Assembly (NCBI GenBank): GCA_964583165.1 | Contig: CAZOVK010000025.1 | Coordinates: 1 to 29,409 of the forward strand | Direction of reading: 5' to 3' | Length of the DNA stretch: 29,409 nt | Source: CAZOVK01 sp964583165 | GTDB lineage: Bacteria; Bacillota; Clostridia; Lachnospirales; WRAX01 | Part shown: positions 1-9,005 of the stretch, one piece after another | Layout of the letters: each line of letters starts with the position of its first letter | How positions within the stretch are numbered: position 1 is the first letter of the stretch | The notes under the pieces: generated by a model | What the model saw: only the letters and a program-made list of their open reading frames with translations | Databases searched by the model: none | Told to the model about the DNA's origin: nothing | Made by a program: the position numbers and the translations under genes

Positions 1-389
1 CATCGGCGCTGAAAGCCGTTACGAGCAAGGAAAACCAGCTTGTTGGCAGATTAGGCAGGCTCGAACGCACACGTGCGCCGATTATCGCCGATATAGCGAG
101 TGTTCTCAATAGGCGCGTTGAGGACATTACTATGAAGTTTCTTTTGGATGCGATAAAGAACCAGCCCGAGTCTGAGCGGTTCGAAGCTTGTATAACGCGC
201 CTGGTTGACAATGTTGAGAGTGTTCATAGACTTAATGAGCAGAATAAGGCGCTTATTGAATATGCCCTTGAATATATAGATTTCAGCATCAACTTGATAC
301 GCGGTCAAATGTCGGGCCGTCCGGCGATTTTGGGATATGACGGCGAACAGATAAATGACGGCGGGAGCTTTCTCGATATTCGGAACTAA
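1..389 (+). CDS. flgN: FlgN-like flagellar chaperone, 3' part only
   Basis: The reading frame is open from base 3 and shows 128 residues before the stop, so the start lies upstream of the window. The visible protein is almost all helix. It begins with a Lys/Glu/Asn-rich helix (ALKAVTSKENQLVGRLGRLE), has an Arg-rich middle, and ends with a long helix (LNEQNKALIEYALEYIDFSI) typical of the FlgN family. FlgN proteins are cytosolic export chaperones for the hook-filament junction proteins FlgK and FlgL. The next three genes encode exactly those clients, which supports the call. The ATG at 132 is internal and is not the start. The last 25 residues are Gly/Asp-rich and look disordered. Confidence 0.82.
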   Translation, partial: SALKAVTSKENQLVGRLGRLERTRAPIIADIASVLNRRVEDITMKFLLDAIKNQPESERFEACITRLVDNVESVHRLNEQNKALIEYALEYIDFSINLIRGQMSGRPAILGYDGEQINDGGSFLDIRN

Positions 390-403
390 CGGGGAGATTT
401 TCG

Positions 404-449
404 GAACAGGGATGTTACGGCGGGTGAGATACCGCTGTTGTTCCTGTTC
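404..449 (+). other. Inverted repeat between flgN and flgK
   Basis: GAACAGG (404-410) pairs with CCTGTTC (443-449), and an inner CGG/CCG pairing is possible. The right arm is followed by TTTCT. It could be a weak terminator or an mRNA-stabilising hairpin. No promoter is evident between it and flgK, so at least partial read-through is expected. Confidence 0.4.
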
Positions 450-499
450 TTTCTATAGATTGTGGTTTTAGATTATGATTGTTTGAAACGAGGTGTTTT

Positions 500-2500
500 A
501 TGCCCGGAATGCAGACTTTATCGGTTTTAGTGAGCGGACTTCACGCGGCTCAGGCAGGGCTTGGCGTGACAGGGCACAATATGTCCAACTCCGAAACCAT
601 TGGATATACACGGCAACAGGTTTTACAGCGTGACGCGTTAAGCCAGACCATAGGGCGTAATGCGACGGGCTTTCTTCAAGTGGGGCTTGGCACGGATATA
701 GCCGCAATAAGGCAGATTCGTAATACGTTTTTGGACGTGACTTATCGAAAAGAGCTGTCAAAACTCAATTTCTATTCGGCGAAATATGAGGCGGGTACTG
801 AGGTTGAAACGGTTCTGGGCGAGTTGGAGGGGCAATACAAGCTCGACACAGTGCTCAAAAACCTTTGGAACTCTATAAACGAGCTTGCGAGTGACCAAAC
901 GAGTATCGGCGTTCGCGGTACGTTTATCGAGAACGTAATCACGTTTATTGACAAGGCGAACAGTGTTTCCGATGCGCTCACGAAATACCAATCTAACTTA
1001 AACGCGCAGATTCAGAAGGCTGTTTCTGATATTAACTATTATGTGGCTGAAGTTGGGGCCATGAATATAGCCATAGCCGTGGCTGAGAGTTACGGCGACA
1101 ACGCGAACGACTACCGCGATATAAGAAATAACGCGCTAGACCAGCTTTCGTCAATTTTGGATATAACAATTAAGGAGCGCACGAACGGCTCTATCGATAT
1201 ATTGTATGACGGCAAGGAACTGCTTGTGGGCGGGCATATCAACAAGATTGGTCTACGCTATTCAGCGCCCGGGTATGACTTTTTAGAACCGGTTTTCACC
1301 GAACAGACGGGTATTTTGGGTTATGACCCAACCGATTCAAACGCGCGGTCGTTGTTTAACTATAACGTGAACATCAACCCGATGTTAGATAACGACAACG
1401 GGTATCTGAAAGGGCTTATCGTAGCACGCGGGTTACTACCAGCCAACTATACGTCGAGTATGCCACAAGCGCCCGATATTCGGAAATTTATGGTTAACGT
1501 AGCCACAGAGGTCGCAGGGGTGATTACAGATACTCCGGCAGACCAAGCGGCTAATGTCGCGGCGTATACGGCGGCCTATCAGAATTACGAAATGGCGTAT
1601 CAAAACTTCGTGAACAAGCTTGACGCGTATAATGCGGGTGACCGCGCGTATAGTCAACCGCCGCAAGCGCCCATGCCACCGAACCCAGCCGACTATAACG
1701 TCGTGCTCTCGTCGGCTCAATCGTTCAGCGCATATGTAGCGAGCGCCATTGACGCTGACCAAACAGGTTATAAATACCAATACGCGCAATTTCAGCGCGA
1801 AATGTTTAATATAAACAACTGCTTCATACCGCAACAGCAGATGAAGCTTGACACACTCTTCCACGGTATTGTAAAGCTTATTAACGACACAGTTTCGCCC
1901 TATATTTATGACGCGGCTAACGATAGATATATCAAAGACCCAAACGCGCCATACGGTCAAGACGGTGTAACCCAGTATCTGGAGATTTTCACGCGTAGGG
2001 CGGGCAACTATACCAACCGATTCGACCAAAACGGGGTTCTTATCGAAGAAGACCCGTCAGACCCCGCTTCGCTCTATACAATGGGTAATATCGAACTAAA
2101 CCCATTATTGCGTATAGCCAGTAACTACAATAAGATAGCGTTCTCATATTCGGGTGACCAGAGCGACAACAGGCTCTTAGATAATCTCGTCGAACAGTGG
2201 AAGCAAGGGTTTATCGCGCTCCCGGGGCAATCGCCGACGGGTGTTGACACGTTCTATGCCAATGTCATGGTTGCGCTCGGTATTGAGATTAACAAGGCGG
2301 GCAAGTATGTAGAATCGCAATCTGTTATGGTTCAACAGGCAGACTATAAGCGCACGAGTATTTCGGGTGTGAGCCTTGACGAAGAAATGCGGAATATGTT
2401 GCAATATCAACACGCCTATAATGCGGCGGCTCGTGTAATCAATGTGGTTGACGGCATGATTGATACGCTTGTTAATCGAACAGGGCGAACCGGCAGGTAA
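500..2500 (+). CDS. flgK: Flagellar hook-associated protein 1 (FlgK), first paralogue
   Basis: This 666-residue protein forms the first hook-filament junction ring outside the cell. The N-terminus carries the rod/hook family signature (LGVTGHNMSNSETIGYTRQQ, about residues 21-40). The C-terminus ends in the matching axial motif SGVSLDEEMRNMLQYQHAYN followed by a helix that runs to the stop; the two ends form the D0/D1 coiled coil. The middle holds the variable surface domains, including a Tyr/Ala/Pro-rich stretch (AGDRAYSQPPQAPMPPNPAD). The ATG at 500 is chosen because GAGGTG (490-495) precedes it; a TTG at 479 in the same frame would place that site inside the gene. It follows flgN and precedes a second flgK-like gene. 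There is no signal peptide, as expected for a type III exported protein. Confidence 0.93.
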   Translation: MPGMQTLSVLVSGLHAAQAGLGVTGHNMSNSETIGYTRQQVLQRDALSQTIGRNATGFLQVGLGTDIAAIRQIRNTFLDVTYRKELSKLNFYSAKYEAGTEVETVLGELEGQYKLDTVLKNLWNSINELASDQTSIGVRGTFIENVITFIDKANSVSDALTKYQSNLNAQIQKAVSDINYYVAEVGAMNIAIAVAESYGDNANDYRDIRNNALDQLSSILDITIKERTNGSIDILYDGKELLVGGHINKIGLRYSAPGYDFLEPVFTEQTGILGYDPTDSNARSLFNYNVNINPMLDNDNGYLKGLIVARGLLPANYTSSMPQAPDIRKFMVNVATEVAGVITDTPADQAANVAAYTAAYQNYEMAYQNFVNKLDAYNAGDRAYSQPPQAPMPPNPADYNVVLSSAQSFSAYVASAIDADQTGYKYQYAQFQREMFNINNCFIPQQQMKLDTLFHGIVKLINDTVSPYIYDAANDRYIKDPNAPYGQDGVTQYLEIFTRRAGNYTNRFDQNGVLIEEDPSDPASLYTMGNIELNPLLRIASNYNKIAFSYSGDQSDNRLLDNLVEQWKQGFIALPGQSPTGVDTFYANVMVALGIEINKAGKYVESQSVMVQQADYKRTSISGVSLDEEMRNMLQYQHAYNAAARVINVVDGMIDTLVNRTGRTGR

Positions 2501-2502
2501 TC

Positions 2503-2548
2503 AACCGCCTAAAGGCGGTTTGGAATAAAAGTGCCGCATAAAGGCGGC
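2503..2548 (+). other. Pair of GC-rich hairpins between the two flgK genes
   Basis: Two inverted repeats lie side by side: AACCGCC-TAAA-GGCGGTT (2503-2520) and GCCGC-ATAAAG-GCGGC (2533-2548). The first shares its core and TAAA loop with the terminator hairpin at 7540-7557. No run of T follows either one, so they more likely set mRNA stability or partial termination than a full stop. Confidence 0.5.
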
Positions 2549-2589
2549 AGTGTCGGGGCTTGTGCCATATCCAATTCGGGGGAATATTT

Positions 2590-4491
2590 ATGAGAAGTTC
2601 ATTTTTTGAGTTTAACGTGGCAATATCGGGGTTATTCGTCGCTCGCGGTGCCTTGGATACTGTCGCGCATAATATAGCCAATGCGAGTACCAAAGGTTTC
2701 TCGCGCCAATACGCAGAAATACGCGCCACGAGGCCCTTAATGGGCTTCGGGCGCGGCATGATTGGCACGGGGGCGGAGATTTTTGGCGTGGGGCAACACC
2801 GCGACTTCTATTTGGATAAGAAGTATTGGAGCGGGAACGCGACACTGGGGCAGTATTCTGTGAAATATCAGCAACTGCAACTGACCGAGAGTGTTATGAA
2901 CGAGCTTGCGGGCACAGGGTTATCGGGGCAGTTTATAGACTTTTTCAAGCGCATGGAAGACTTGACGACAGCCCCGGGCGACACGACCTACCGCATGAAC
3001 TTAACGTCACTGAGCCAGAGTATAACTACATTCTTCAAAAATACATACCAGACGTTACAGAAACAACAGAGAGATATAAACGATGAAGTACTCGGTGTCG
3101 TCACGTCAATAAACAGTATCGGCGACCAGCTTTGTACGCTGAACCAACAGATTTATCAGTATGAGCTTGACGGCTCCAGAGCTAATGACTTGCGCGACCA
3201 ACGCGCCAAGCTTATTGACGAGTTATCGACTTATGTGAATGTTGAAGTGCGTGAGATTGAAACGAACAAGGCATACGCACAGGGGCAGTTACCCGGGGCC
3301 GATAATCGTTCTAAGTCTGATAAGCATTTTCAGGTTTTCATTAACGGTCAAATTTTCGTGAACCACTATGACTATAATTCGCTTGCGGTTGTGCCGCGTT
3401 CTGAGTTTGTGAACGGCACACAGGTGCAGTATCTCAATAACCCCGAAGACGCGAACGGGCTGTATGACATTGTCTGGGCCGAAACAGGCATGGAACTGAA
3501 CATGTACAGCAACGGTTTGTCGGGTGAGCTTAAAGGGCTTATTGACCTACGCGACGGCAACAACGGTAATTTTGTGCGTTTCGCGTCAAACCCTGTGTAT
3601 ACAGCTTCAACGGCTAACACGCCCACGACACTCACGCTGAAGATGAACCCACCTGACCGCATTGACCTATCAGCGGCGGGGGGTAAGATAACCGTTAAGG
3701 GCGCTAACGGTCAGTCAGTCACGTTGAAATACACAGGATATACGTATGACAAGGCAACGGGCAACGCGACGTTTACGCTACCAGGTAACCTTGACACTAA
3801 TACGCTCGCGACGGTTAACGCGGCTAATACGACGTTTACTATCGGTCAGACAAGTGATTATAAGGGCATACCCTACTATATCTCGCGTTTGAACACAATG
3901 GCGCGGACGTTTGCGATGGCGATTAACGAGGGTAAGTATATCGACGGCACGGCCATTGCGGGTGTTATCGGGCATGTAGACGGCTTCGATTTATACAACC
4001 AAAATCAAAGGACGTTATTCTTCACCTACCTTGACCAAAACGGCAACGAGGCGAGGTTTGACGCGAATTTCAATATCTATAACATCACGGCGGCTAACTT
4101 CACCGTCAACAAGGAGTTGCTCAAAGACCCTAAGCTATTGGCCGCATCTAACACCGACACGGGTGGCATTGACAATGGCGAGGTGCTCAAGGGCCTGTTG
4201 TCGCTGAACCAAAACAAGTCACTCTTCAAAGAGGGCGCGCTCAAAGATTATATCATCAGTATCATGAGTGAAATGGCAGTTGACGTATCACAGGCCGACC
4301 GATTCGAGGCTAACTATACCGACACGCAAATGCGGACGGATAACCAACGCATGAGTGTTTCGGGCGTGAGCCTTAATGAAGAGATGACTAACATGGTCAG
4401 ATATCAACAGCTCTATCAGTCAGCCGCTAAACTCATCAACGTAATAGATGCGATATACGACACAACCATTAACCGTATGTGGGCATTCTAG
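2590..4491 (+). CDS. flgK: Flagellar hook-associated protein FlgK, second paralogue
   Basis: This 633-residue protein has the same architecture as its upstream neighbour. The N-terminal motif is ARGALDTVAHNIANASTKGF and the C-terminal axial motif is SGVSLNEEMTNMVRYQQLYQ. The central part is Gly/Asn/Thr-rich beta-type sequence and differs strongly from the first copy. ATG 2590 is preceded by GGGGGAA (2578-2584); an in-frame TTG at 2560 lacks such a site. The FlgL-like protein downstream is distinct, so this is a true FlgK duplicate rather than FlgL. The two copies may form a mixed junction or serve different filament types; that is inference. The C-terminal motif rules out FlgE or FlgG. Confidence 0.9.
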   Translation: MRSSFFEFNVAISGLFVARGALDTVAHNIANASTKGFSRQYAEIRATRPLMGFGRGMIGTGAEIFGVGQHRDFYLDKKYWSGNATLGQYSVKYQQLQLTESVMNELAGTGLSGQFIDFFKRMEDLTTAPGDTTYRMNLTSLSQSITTFFKNTYQTLQKQQRDINDEVLGVVTSINSIGDQLCTLNQQIYQYELDGSRANDLRDQRAKLIDELSTYVNVEVREIETNKAYAQGQLPGADNRSKSDKHFQVFINGQIFVNHYDYNSLAVVPRSEFVNGTQVQYLNNPEDANGLYDIVWAETGMELNMYSNGLSGELKGLIDLRDGNNGNFVRFASNPVYTASTANTPTTLTLKMNPPDRIDLSAAGGKITVKGANGQSVTLKYTGYTYDKATGNATFTLPGNLDTNTLATVNAANTTFTIGQTSDYKGIPYYISRLNTMARTFAMAINEGKYIDGTAIAGVIGHVDGFDLYNQNQRTLFFTYLDQNGNEARFDANFNIYNITAANFTVNKELLKDPKLLAASNTDTGGIDNGEVLKGLLSLNQNKSLFKEGALKDYIISIMSEMAVDVSQADRFEANYTDTQMRTDNQRMSVSGVSLNEEMTNMVRYQQLYQSAAKLINVIDAIYDTTINRMWAF

Positions 4492-4520
4492 AGCTTTTTT
4501 CTAGCTTGGGGGGATAAAAA

Positions 4521-6248
4521 ATGCGTATAACAAACGCAATGACATCTAATAAGATGCTCCTGAATATCAACAGGAGCGCGCGTGTTGTCGATAATCTATA
4601 TAACCAGATGACGACGGGCAAGAAGATTCAGCTTGCGTCAGACGACCCGATTATCGCGGGGCGCGCGTTACGCTTTAGAACAAGCGTGGCAGAAACAGAA
4701 CAATACCAGCGAAATTCCGCACAAGGCATGAGCTGGATGGAGATAACCGAACAGGGCTTTACGAACGTGAACAAGGCGCTTTCGACAATTCGCGGGCTTT
4801 GTGTTCTTGGCGCGTCTGACCAGTTTGAGTTGGCAGACAGAAACACCTATGCCACACAGATTCAGATGATGTTTGAACAGATTGGCATAGAAATGGGCAT
4901 TACCTACTCCGGGCGTTATGTGTTCTCGGGCTTTAGAACCGACCAACCACCCGTCATGACAGCGGACGCACCCGACGCGCGATATAATATTACCCAGACG
5001 CTCAACGTCAAAGACCTTGAAACGGCTACGGTTTATAAGACCACAACGGGTAACGCGCCTGATATGTATACGGTCAACCGCCTTAAACTGCCGTATACAT
5101 CAAGCATACAGAACCTTGACCAGATAGTGGCGCATAACACAGACGGCACTATCTCGGGGGTTTATGATATTACGACAAAGAGCGTGACAGATACCGACGT
5201 ATATACGCCCGGTGACAGCGACATCTTTTTTGTTAAAGAAACGGGCGAGCTGATTTTCGGAAAGACCGCGCTCGCGGGCGTTCGCGCCGGTGGGCAAGGC
5301 GGTTTAAGCGTCAATTATAACCTAACGGGGCTTAAAGCGGGCGACTTGAACCCTCTTGTATATTACAGTTGTACGGACACGACCGACACATCGGTAACGA
5401 ATGTCGTCGATACGTTCGGGAGAATGCAGAATTTTGCCACGTATTCAAAGATTCAGTTGAGCAAGGCGAATCTCGATATAACCGCGCCCATTTCGATTAT
5501 GTTTAACGGCGTTAACCAAGGTATAGCGGTAACGCCCATTAAGGCAGACGCGTTTATTGCGGGTGGCGGGTATAATATGAACCCCAATGCGGCATATTAT
5601 ATTGAGGAAACAGGCGAAATTATCTTTGGTAGCACTATCGCCGCAAATCTGAACGCACTAAACGGTGAGTTCTCTGTGTCTTATAACACAACGGGCAAGT
5701 ACTACACGATGGACAATCAAGAGATTCAGTATGAGTTCTCGACAAACACGCGTATGACGATTAACAACCTAGCCAAAGACGTTTATACGTCGGGGTTATA
5801 CGCTGATTTGAAGCGGCTTGTTGAATTGACCCAGTCCATTATACCGAGTACCGAAACGGAGTTACGCTCGAAGTACTCCAGCCCGCCGTTTTCACTCACC
5901 GGCGCCGACTTAGAAACCGCCATTTCGGACCAGATGAAAGAGGAGAACCAAAAGTATAGGAGCATTTTGCATGACGGCTTTTCAAATATGCTGAGAGCCA
6001 TCGACAAACACAATACCCAAATTGCGACAGAATATACGAACCTAGGCAGCCGAATGAACCGTTTGGATTTCATTTCGTCTCGTCTGGAGGAGGATTATAT
6101 CAGCTATTTCAAGCTAATGTCCGATAACGAGAACGTCGACTACCTAGAAGTCATTACAAGCCTCCGCTCCGCCGAGGGTATCTATCAGGCGGCTATGAAA
6201 GCGGGCGCGAACATAATGCAGATTTCGCTAGCTGACTTTATCAGATAG
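4521..6248 (+). CDS. flgL: Flagellar hook-associated protein 3 (FlgL), enlarged
   Basis: This 575-residue protein is the second junction protein between FlgK and the flagellin filament. The flagellin-like N-terminus reads MRITNAMTSNKMLLNINRSA, then TTGKKIQLASDDPIIAGRAL (31-50) and a FlgL-type segment GRYVFSGFRTDQPP (131-144). The C-terminal helix ends with AEGIYQAAMKAGANIMQISL. FlgL proteins are usually about 300 residues. The extra length is a central insertion with an internal repeat: residues 233-272 contain VKETGELIFG and SVNYNLTG, while 357-393 contain IEETGEIIFG and SVSYNTTG. The ribosome binding site GGGGGGA precedes ATG 4521. It belongs to the same run as flgK and fliW. Confidence 0.92.
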   Translation: MRITNAMTSNKMLLNINRSARVVDNLYNQMTTGKKIQLASDDPIIAGRALRFRTSVAETEQYQRNSAQGMSWMEITEQGFTNVNKALSTIRGLCVLGASDQFELADRNTYATQIQMMFEQIGIEMGITYSGRYVFSGFRTDQPPVMTADAPDARYNITQTLNVKDLETATVYKTTTGNAPDMYTVNRLKLPYTSSIQNLDQIVAHNTDGTISGVYDITTKSVTDTDVYTPGDSDIFFVKETGELIFGKTALAGVRAGGQGGLSVNYNLTGLKAGDLNPLVYYSCTDTTDTSVTNVVDTFGRMQNFATYSKIQLSKANLDITAPISIMFNGVNQGIAVTPIKADAFIAGGGYNMNPNAAYYIEETGEIIFGSTIAANLNALNGEFSVSYNTTGKYYTMDNQEIQYEFSTNTRMTINNLAKDVYTSGLYADLKRLVELTQSIIPSTETELRSKYSSPPFSLTGADLETAISDQMKEENQKYRSILHDGFSNMLRAIDKHNTQIATEYTNLGSRMNRLDFISSRLEEDYISYFKLMSDNENVDYLEVITSLRSAEGIYQAAMKAGANIMQISLADFIR

Positions 6249-6261
6249 GGAGGAAATCTTA

Positions 6262-6705
6262 ATGAAATTAGAAACCAAACATTTTGGCACAATCGAGGTA
6301 GACGAGGGCAAGATTATCAACTTTAACGAGGGCTTACCGGGATTCCCGGAGCTTCGCCGCTTCTTGCTCATGACAGAGCCCAAACAAGGCGAGGGGCAGA
6401 GTTCTGACGGCGTATTCTTCTGGCTTCAATCCGTTGACGAGCCGAACGTGGCGTTTGTGTTGCTGAACATGCTCAAAATCATGCCCGAGTATAACCCACT
6501 GGTTGAGCGCACTGACATGGAGAATCTCGGCGAGTATGACGAACAGACTTTCAACTTCTACAACATCGCGGTTCTCCCCGATGACATCAAGAACATGACA
6601 GTTAACCTCAAAGCCCCTGTTGTCATCAATACAGAGAAACGTACAGGCAAGCAGGTTGTCTGCACGAACGACGAGTATACGGTAAGACATTATATGTTTA
6701 AGTAA
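6262..6705 (+). CDS. fliW: Flagellar assembly factor FliW
   Basis: This 147-residue protein matches the FliW family. The N-terminus has KHFGTIEVDEGKIINFNEGL with the family motif GLPGFPELRRFLL, and a conserved hydrophobic core follows (VAFVLLNMLKIMPEYNP). In Bacillus FliW binds flagellin, and when free it binds CsrA and relieves CsrA repression of flagellin translation; it acts in the cytosol. Having csrA 55 bases downstream is the usual partner-switch arrangement. The start is supported by AGGGAGGA (6248-6254), which overlaps the end of flgL, so translation may be coupled. No flagellin gene is visible in the window. Confidence 0.93.
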   Translation: MKLETKHFGTIEVDEGKIINFNEGLPGFPELRRFLLMTEPKQGEGQSSDGVFFWLQSVDEPNVAFVLLNMLKIMPEYNPLVERTDMENLGEYDEQTFNFYNIAVLPDDIKNMTVNLKAPVVINTEKRTGKQVVCTNDEYTVRHYMFK

Positions 6706-6713
6706 TATCACCC

Positions 6714-6732
6714 GGGCGGGGTTTCCCCGCCC
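6714..6732 (+). other. Perfect hairpin between fliW and csrA
   Basis: GGGCGGGG (6714-6721), loop TTT, CCCCGCCC (6725-6732): eight perfect G-C pairs. It is followed by ACTTTATTG, a poor T-run, so it is more likely a partial terminator or a processing/stability element than a complete stop. It could uncouple csrA levels from the flagellar mRNA. Confidence 0.55.
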
Positions 6733-6760
6733 ACTTTATTGTATAAAAACGGAGGTAAAC

Positions 6761-7003
6761 ATGCTTGCGTTAACGCGAAAAAAAGGCGAATCGATTATGA
6801 TAGCCGACTCTACAGAAGTGGTAGTCTTGAGCGTATCGGGCGACCAGGTTAAACTTGGCATTATCGCGCCGAAAAACATCAGCGTCCACCGCAAAGAAGT
6901 CTATGAGCAGATTCTACAGACCAACCGCGAAGCCGCCCACGCCGCGAAACTGCCGCATGATATGCTAGAGAGATTACATGTGAAGAAAGACGGCGGAGAA
7001 TAG
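6761..7003 (+). CDS. csrA: Carbon storage regulator CsrA
   Basis: This 80-residue RNA-binding protein is a dimeric translational repressor that recognises GGA in hairpin loops. The family hallmarks are visible: MLALTRKKGESIMI at the start, then VKLGIIAPKNISVHRKEVYE (28-47), which includes the RNA-contacting Val/His/Arg region. Residues 53-80 form a helical, basic/acidic tail slightly longer than the roughly 61 residues of gammaproteobacterial CsrA, as is common in Firmicutes. CGGAGG precedes the ATG. In Gram-positive flagellated bacteria its main known target is flagellin mRNA, antagonised by FliW, encoded just upstream. Confidence 0.95.
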   Translation: MLALTRKKGESIMIADSTEVVVLSVSGDQVKLGIIAPKNISVHRKEVYEQILQTNREAAHAAKLPHDMLERLHVKKDGGE

Positions 7004-7005
7004 AA

Positions 7006-7539
7006 ATGACGAAGGACGACATACTGAAACTCGCCGCCGAGATTGCGAATTACCCTGTGTTCTCGGCTGACGACATACCCGATATCGACCTCTATATGGA
7101 CCAAGTGACCACCCTTATCGACGACAAGTTATCACTACAAAAGCGTAGCGAAGCCGAGAAGATGCTCACTAAAACCATGATAAATAACTATACGAAGGCG
7201 AAACTGCTCCCGCCGCCCGTTAAGAAGAAGTATACGAAGCGGCATATCGAGCGGCTCGTTTTGATTTATTGGCTGAAAAATGTGTTGAGCATATCGGATG
7301 TTTCTACCCTACTTTCCGTTATCGCAAAGGGCGCAGACATCGACAGCGCTTTTTTGGAGTATGAAAACACGCTTGCGTTTCTAAATGAGAGGTTCACAAC
7401 GTCAATCGAAGCCACTTTGGACAACCTCGGCAACGCCAACGCCCCCACAGACGCGGCGCGGCTCGCGCTTGCACTGCTTCTGGACGCGAATATGAAGAAG
7501 ATGATGGCCGAACGGCTCATAGATACCTTACATAAATAG
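7006..7539 (+). CDS. DUF1836 domain protein, unknown function
   Basis: This 177-residue protein starts two bases after the csrA stop, with its ribosome binding site inside csrA (GGCGGAGA), so the two are probably translationally coupled. Residues 26-75 carry the DUF1836 pattern: DIDLYMDQV, then LTKTMINNYTKAKLLPPPVK and KKYTKRHIERLVLIYWLKNV. Members of this family are thought to be DNA-binding, MerR-like regulators, but no function is established to my knowledge. The rest (105-177) is helical with no recognised domain. There is no signal peptide or membrane segment. Position at the end of a flagellar and CsrA operon hints at a regulatory role; that is inference only. Confidence 0.8.
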   Translation: MTKDDILKLAAEIANYPVFSADDIPDIDLYMDQVTTLIDDKLSLQKRSEAEKMLTKTMINNYTKAKLLPPPVKKKYTKRHIERLVLIYWLKNVLSISDVSTLLSVIAKGADIDSAFLEYENTLAFLNERFTTSIEATLDNLGNANAPTDAARLALALLLDANMKKMMAERLIDTLHK

Positions 7540-7557
7540 AGCCGCCTAAAGGCGGCT
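7540..7557. terminator. Hairpin between convergent genes
   Basis: AGCCGCC-TAAA-GGCGGCT is a perfect seven-pair stem placed between the stop of the DUF1836 gene (+) and the stop of the carboxypeptidase gene (-). TTTG follows on the + strand. It probably ends the flagellar operon; on the minus strand the T-run is poor. Its core resembles the hairpin at 2503-2520. Confidence 0.6.
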
Positions 7558-7564
7558 TTGAGCG

Positions 7565-8971
7565 TTAATATCGTTTTCTGCCCGTGCGTTGGCTCTTCCA
7601 ACTGTTGTTGCTTCTCACCCGCAAAATCACCATGACGATAATCACAATCAACAACACGACAATCACATAATACGGGATAGCCGCTGTACTCGTCAGAAAG
7701 CCCTTGACCTTCGCGCCGTAATAGTCCACATCTGTGTTGAACGTGCGCGTGGCTACACTCTCTTCGGCTAACAGTGTGTCCTTAAACAACAACTCGCCGT
7801 CTAAGAAGTATGATACCTCCGCTATAACCGCCCCTGCTTCCATAGGTGTTATGAAACGCATCTCGTCTTTGAAGTCGGGCTTGTTTCTGTCCTCTTCTGT
7901 ATAAACGGCTAACAACTCTTCGTTATACTTCGTCGTGCTCGTTATTCGCATCATCTGGTCGTCGGAGAACAGCCCTTCATAATGCACGTTCGAGTGCACA
8001 TCCATTGTGTCTTTAACGCCAAGGGGCACATTATAAAGCTTTATAGTGTCTTTCAACACGCCCTTTTCTTGCACAGTCTGGACGCGGAAGTTGTCGAAGC
8101 CATAATTGAACAACTTGATTGTGTCGAACCAGCGTTCGGGGTCGGTTGAACCCAAAACAACGGCTATAAGCTCGCGCCCATCCTTTTCGGCTGATGCCGC
8201 CAGTGTCGTGCCCATCTCGGTATTACCCGTCTTTATGCCCGTAGCGTAAGGGTATTCATATTGGAAGCCCGGCAGAATGAGGTTGTGCGACTTCCATGTA
8301 TGCTCGACTAACTTTGCGCTTGGGTCGGGCAAATATGGGGCACTGGGGCCGATGTATGACGCCTCTTTAGCGATAGACCTGATTAGTTCGTTCTGCATGG
8401 CGTATTCTGAAAAAATAGCTATATCGGCCGCGCTAGTGATGTGGTTTGGGTTATGATAGCCGTGTGGGTTCACAAAATTCGTGTTCGTACAACCCAGCGC
8501 CTTAGCGCGTTCGTTCATGAGGTTACAGAAATAACGCTCAGCGGCAACATACCCCATTTCGGGGTCTTTGGCGGCGCGACGTGCCACAGCCAGCGCGACG
8601 ACACAAGCCGTTTCATTACCCGACGGTATAATCAGCCCACGTATCGCGTTTTCGACACTCAAAGCCTCGCCCACAACCAAATAGGCGCGTGACGAGTCAA
8701 ACGGTATCGAGTTGACCTCGTTCCCGCATATTAGAATCTCTTCGGGGTCAAGGTATTCGAGCGCGACAGCCGCCGTCAGAATCTTCGTGATACTCGCGGG
8801 ATACATAGGCTCGTGTTCATTCTTCGCGTAGAGAATCTTACCAGTGTTCACATCAACAAGAATCGCCGCCCCCGCGCTGACATCACCACTCTGCATCTCA
8901 GCCGCCAATACGGGTCTGGGTATCGCAAACAATAGCGTTATTATGACAAATACAATAAATGCCCTTTTCAT
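7565..8971 (-). CDS. D-alanyl-D-alanine carboxypeptidase (peptidase S11, DacF/PBP5-like)
   Basis: This 468-residue protein trims the terminal D-Ala from peptidoglycan pentapeptides outside the membrane. It has an N-terminal signal peptide ending near PRPVLAAE (19-25). The catalytic set is complete: PASITK with Ser60 and Lys63, the SGN triad at 117-119, and KTG at 247-249. A C-terminal domain follows, then a single membrane helix (YYVIVVLLIVIIVMVILRV, about 436-454) and a basic tail. A true membrane anchor replaces the amphipathic helix of classical PBP5. The start is supported by GGGG a few bases upstream. Many spore formers have several such enzymes, including sporulation-specific DacF and DacB; which one this is cannot be told from sequence alone. 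Confidence 0.92.
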   Translation of the reverse strand: MKRAFIVFVIITLLFAIPRPVLAAEMQSGDVSAGAAILVDVNTGKILYAKNEHEPMYPASITKILTAAVALEYLDPEEILICGNEVNSIPFDSSRAYLVVGEALSVENAIRGLIIPSGNETACVVALAVARRAAKDPEMGYVAAERYFCNLMNERAKALGCTNTNFVNPHGYHNPNHITSAADIAIFSEYAMQNELIRSIAKEASYIGPSAPYLPDPSAKLVEHTWKSHNLILPGFQYEYPYATGIKTGNTEMGTTLAASAEKDGRELIAVVLGSTDPERWFDTIKLFNYGFDNFRVQTVQEKGVLKDTIKLYNVPLGVKDTMDVHSNVHYEGLFSDDQMMRITSTTKYNEELLAVYTEEDRNKPDFKDEMRFITPMEAGAVIAEVSYFLDGELLFKDTLLAEESVATRTFNTDVDYYGAKVKGFLTSTAAIPYYVIVVLLIVIIVMVILRVRSNNSWKSQRTGRKRY

Positions 8972-9005
8972 AAAAACCCCTTATTACCATATCAAAATCG
9001 TTAAT

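Noticed and set aside
70..90. Sigma-D promoter suggested by GCCGATTA
   Set aside because: It lies inside flgN and has no TAAA box at the right distance.
1436..2029. A 197-residue frame on the minus strand
   Set aside because: It lies opposite flgK, has no ribosome binding site and shows no family pattern.
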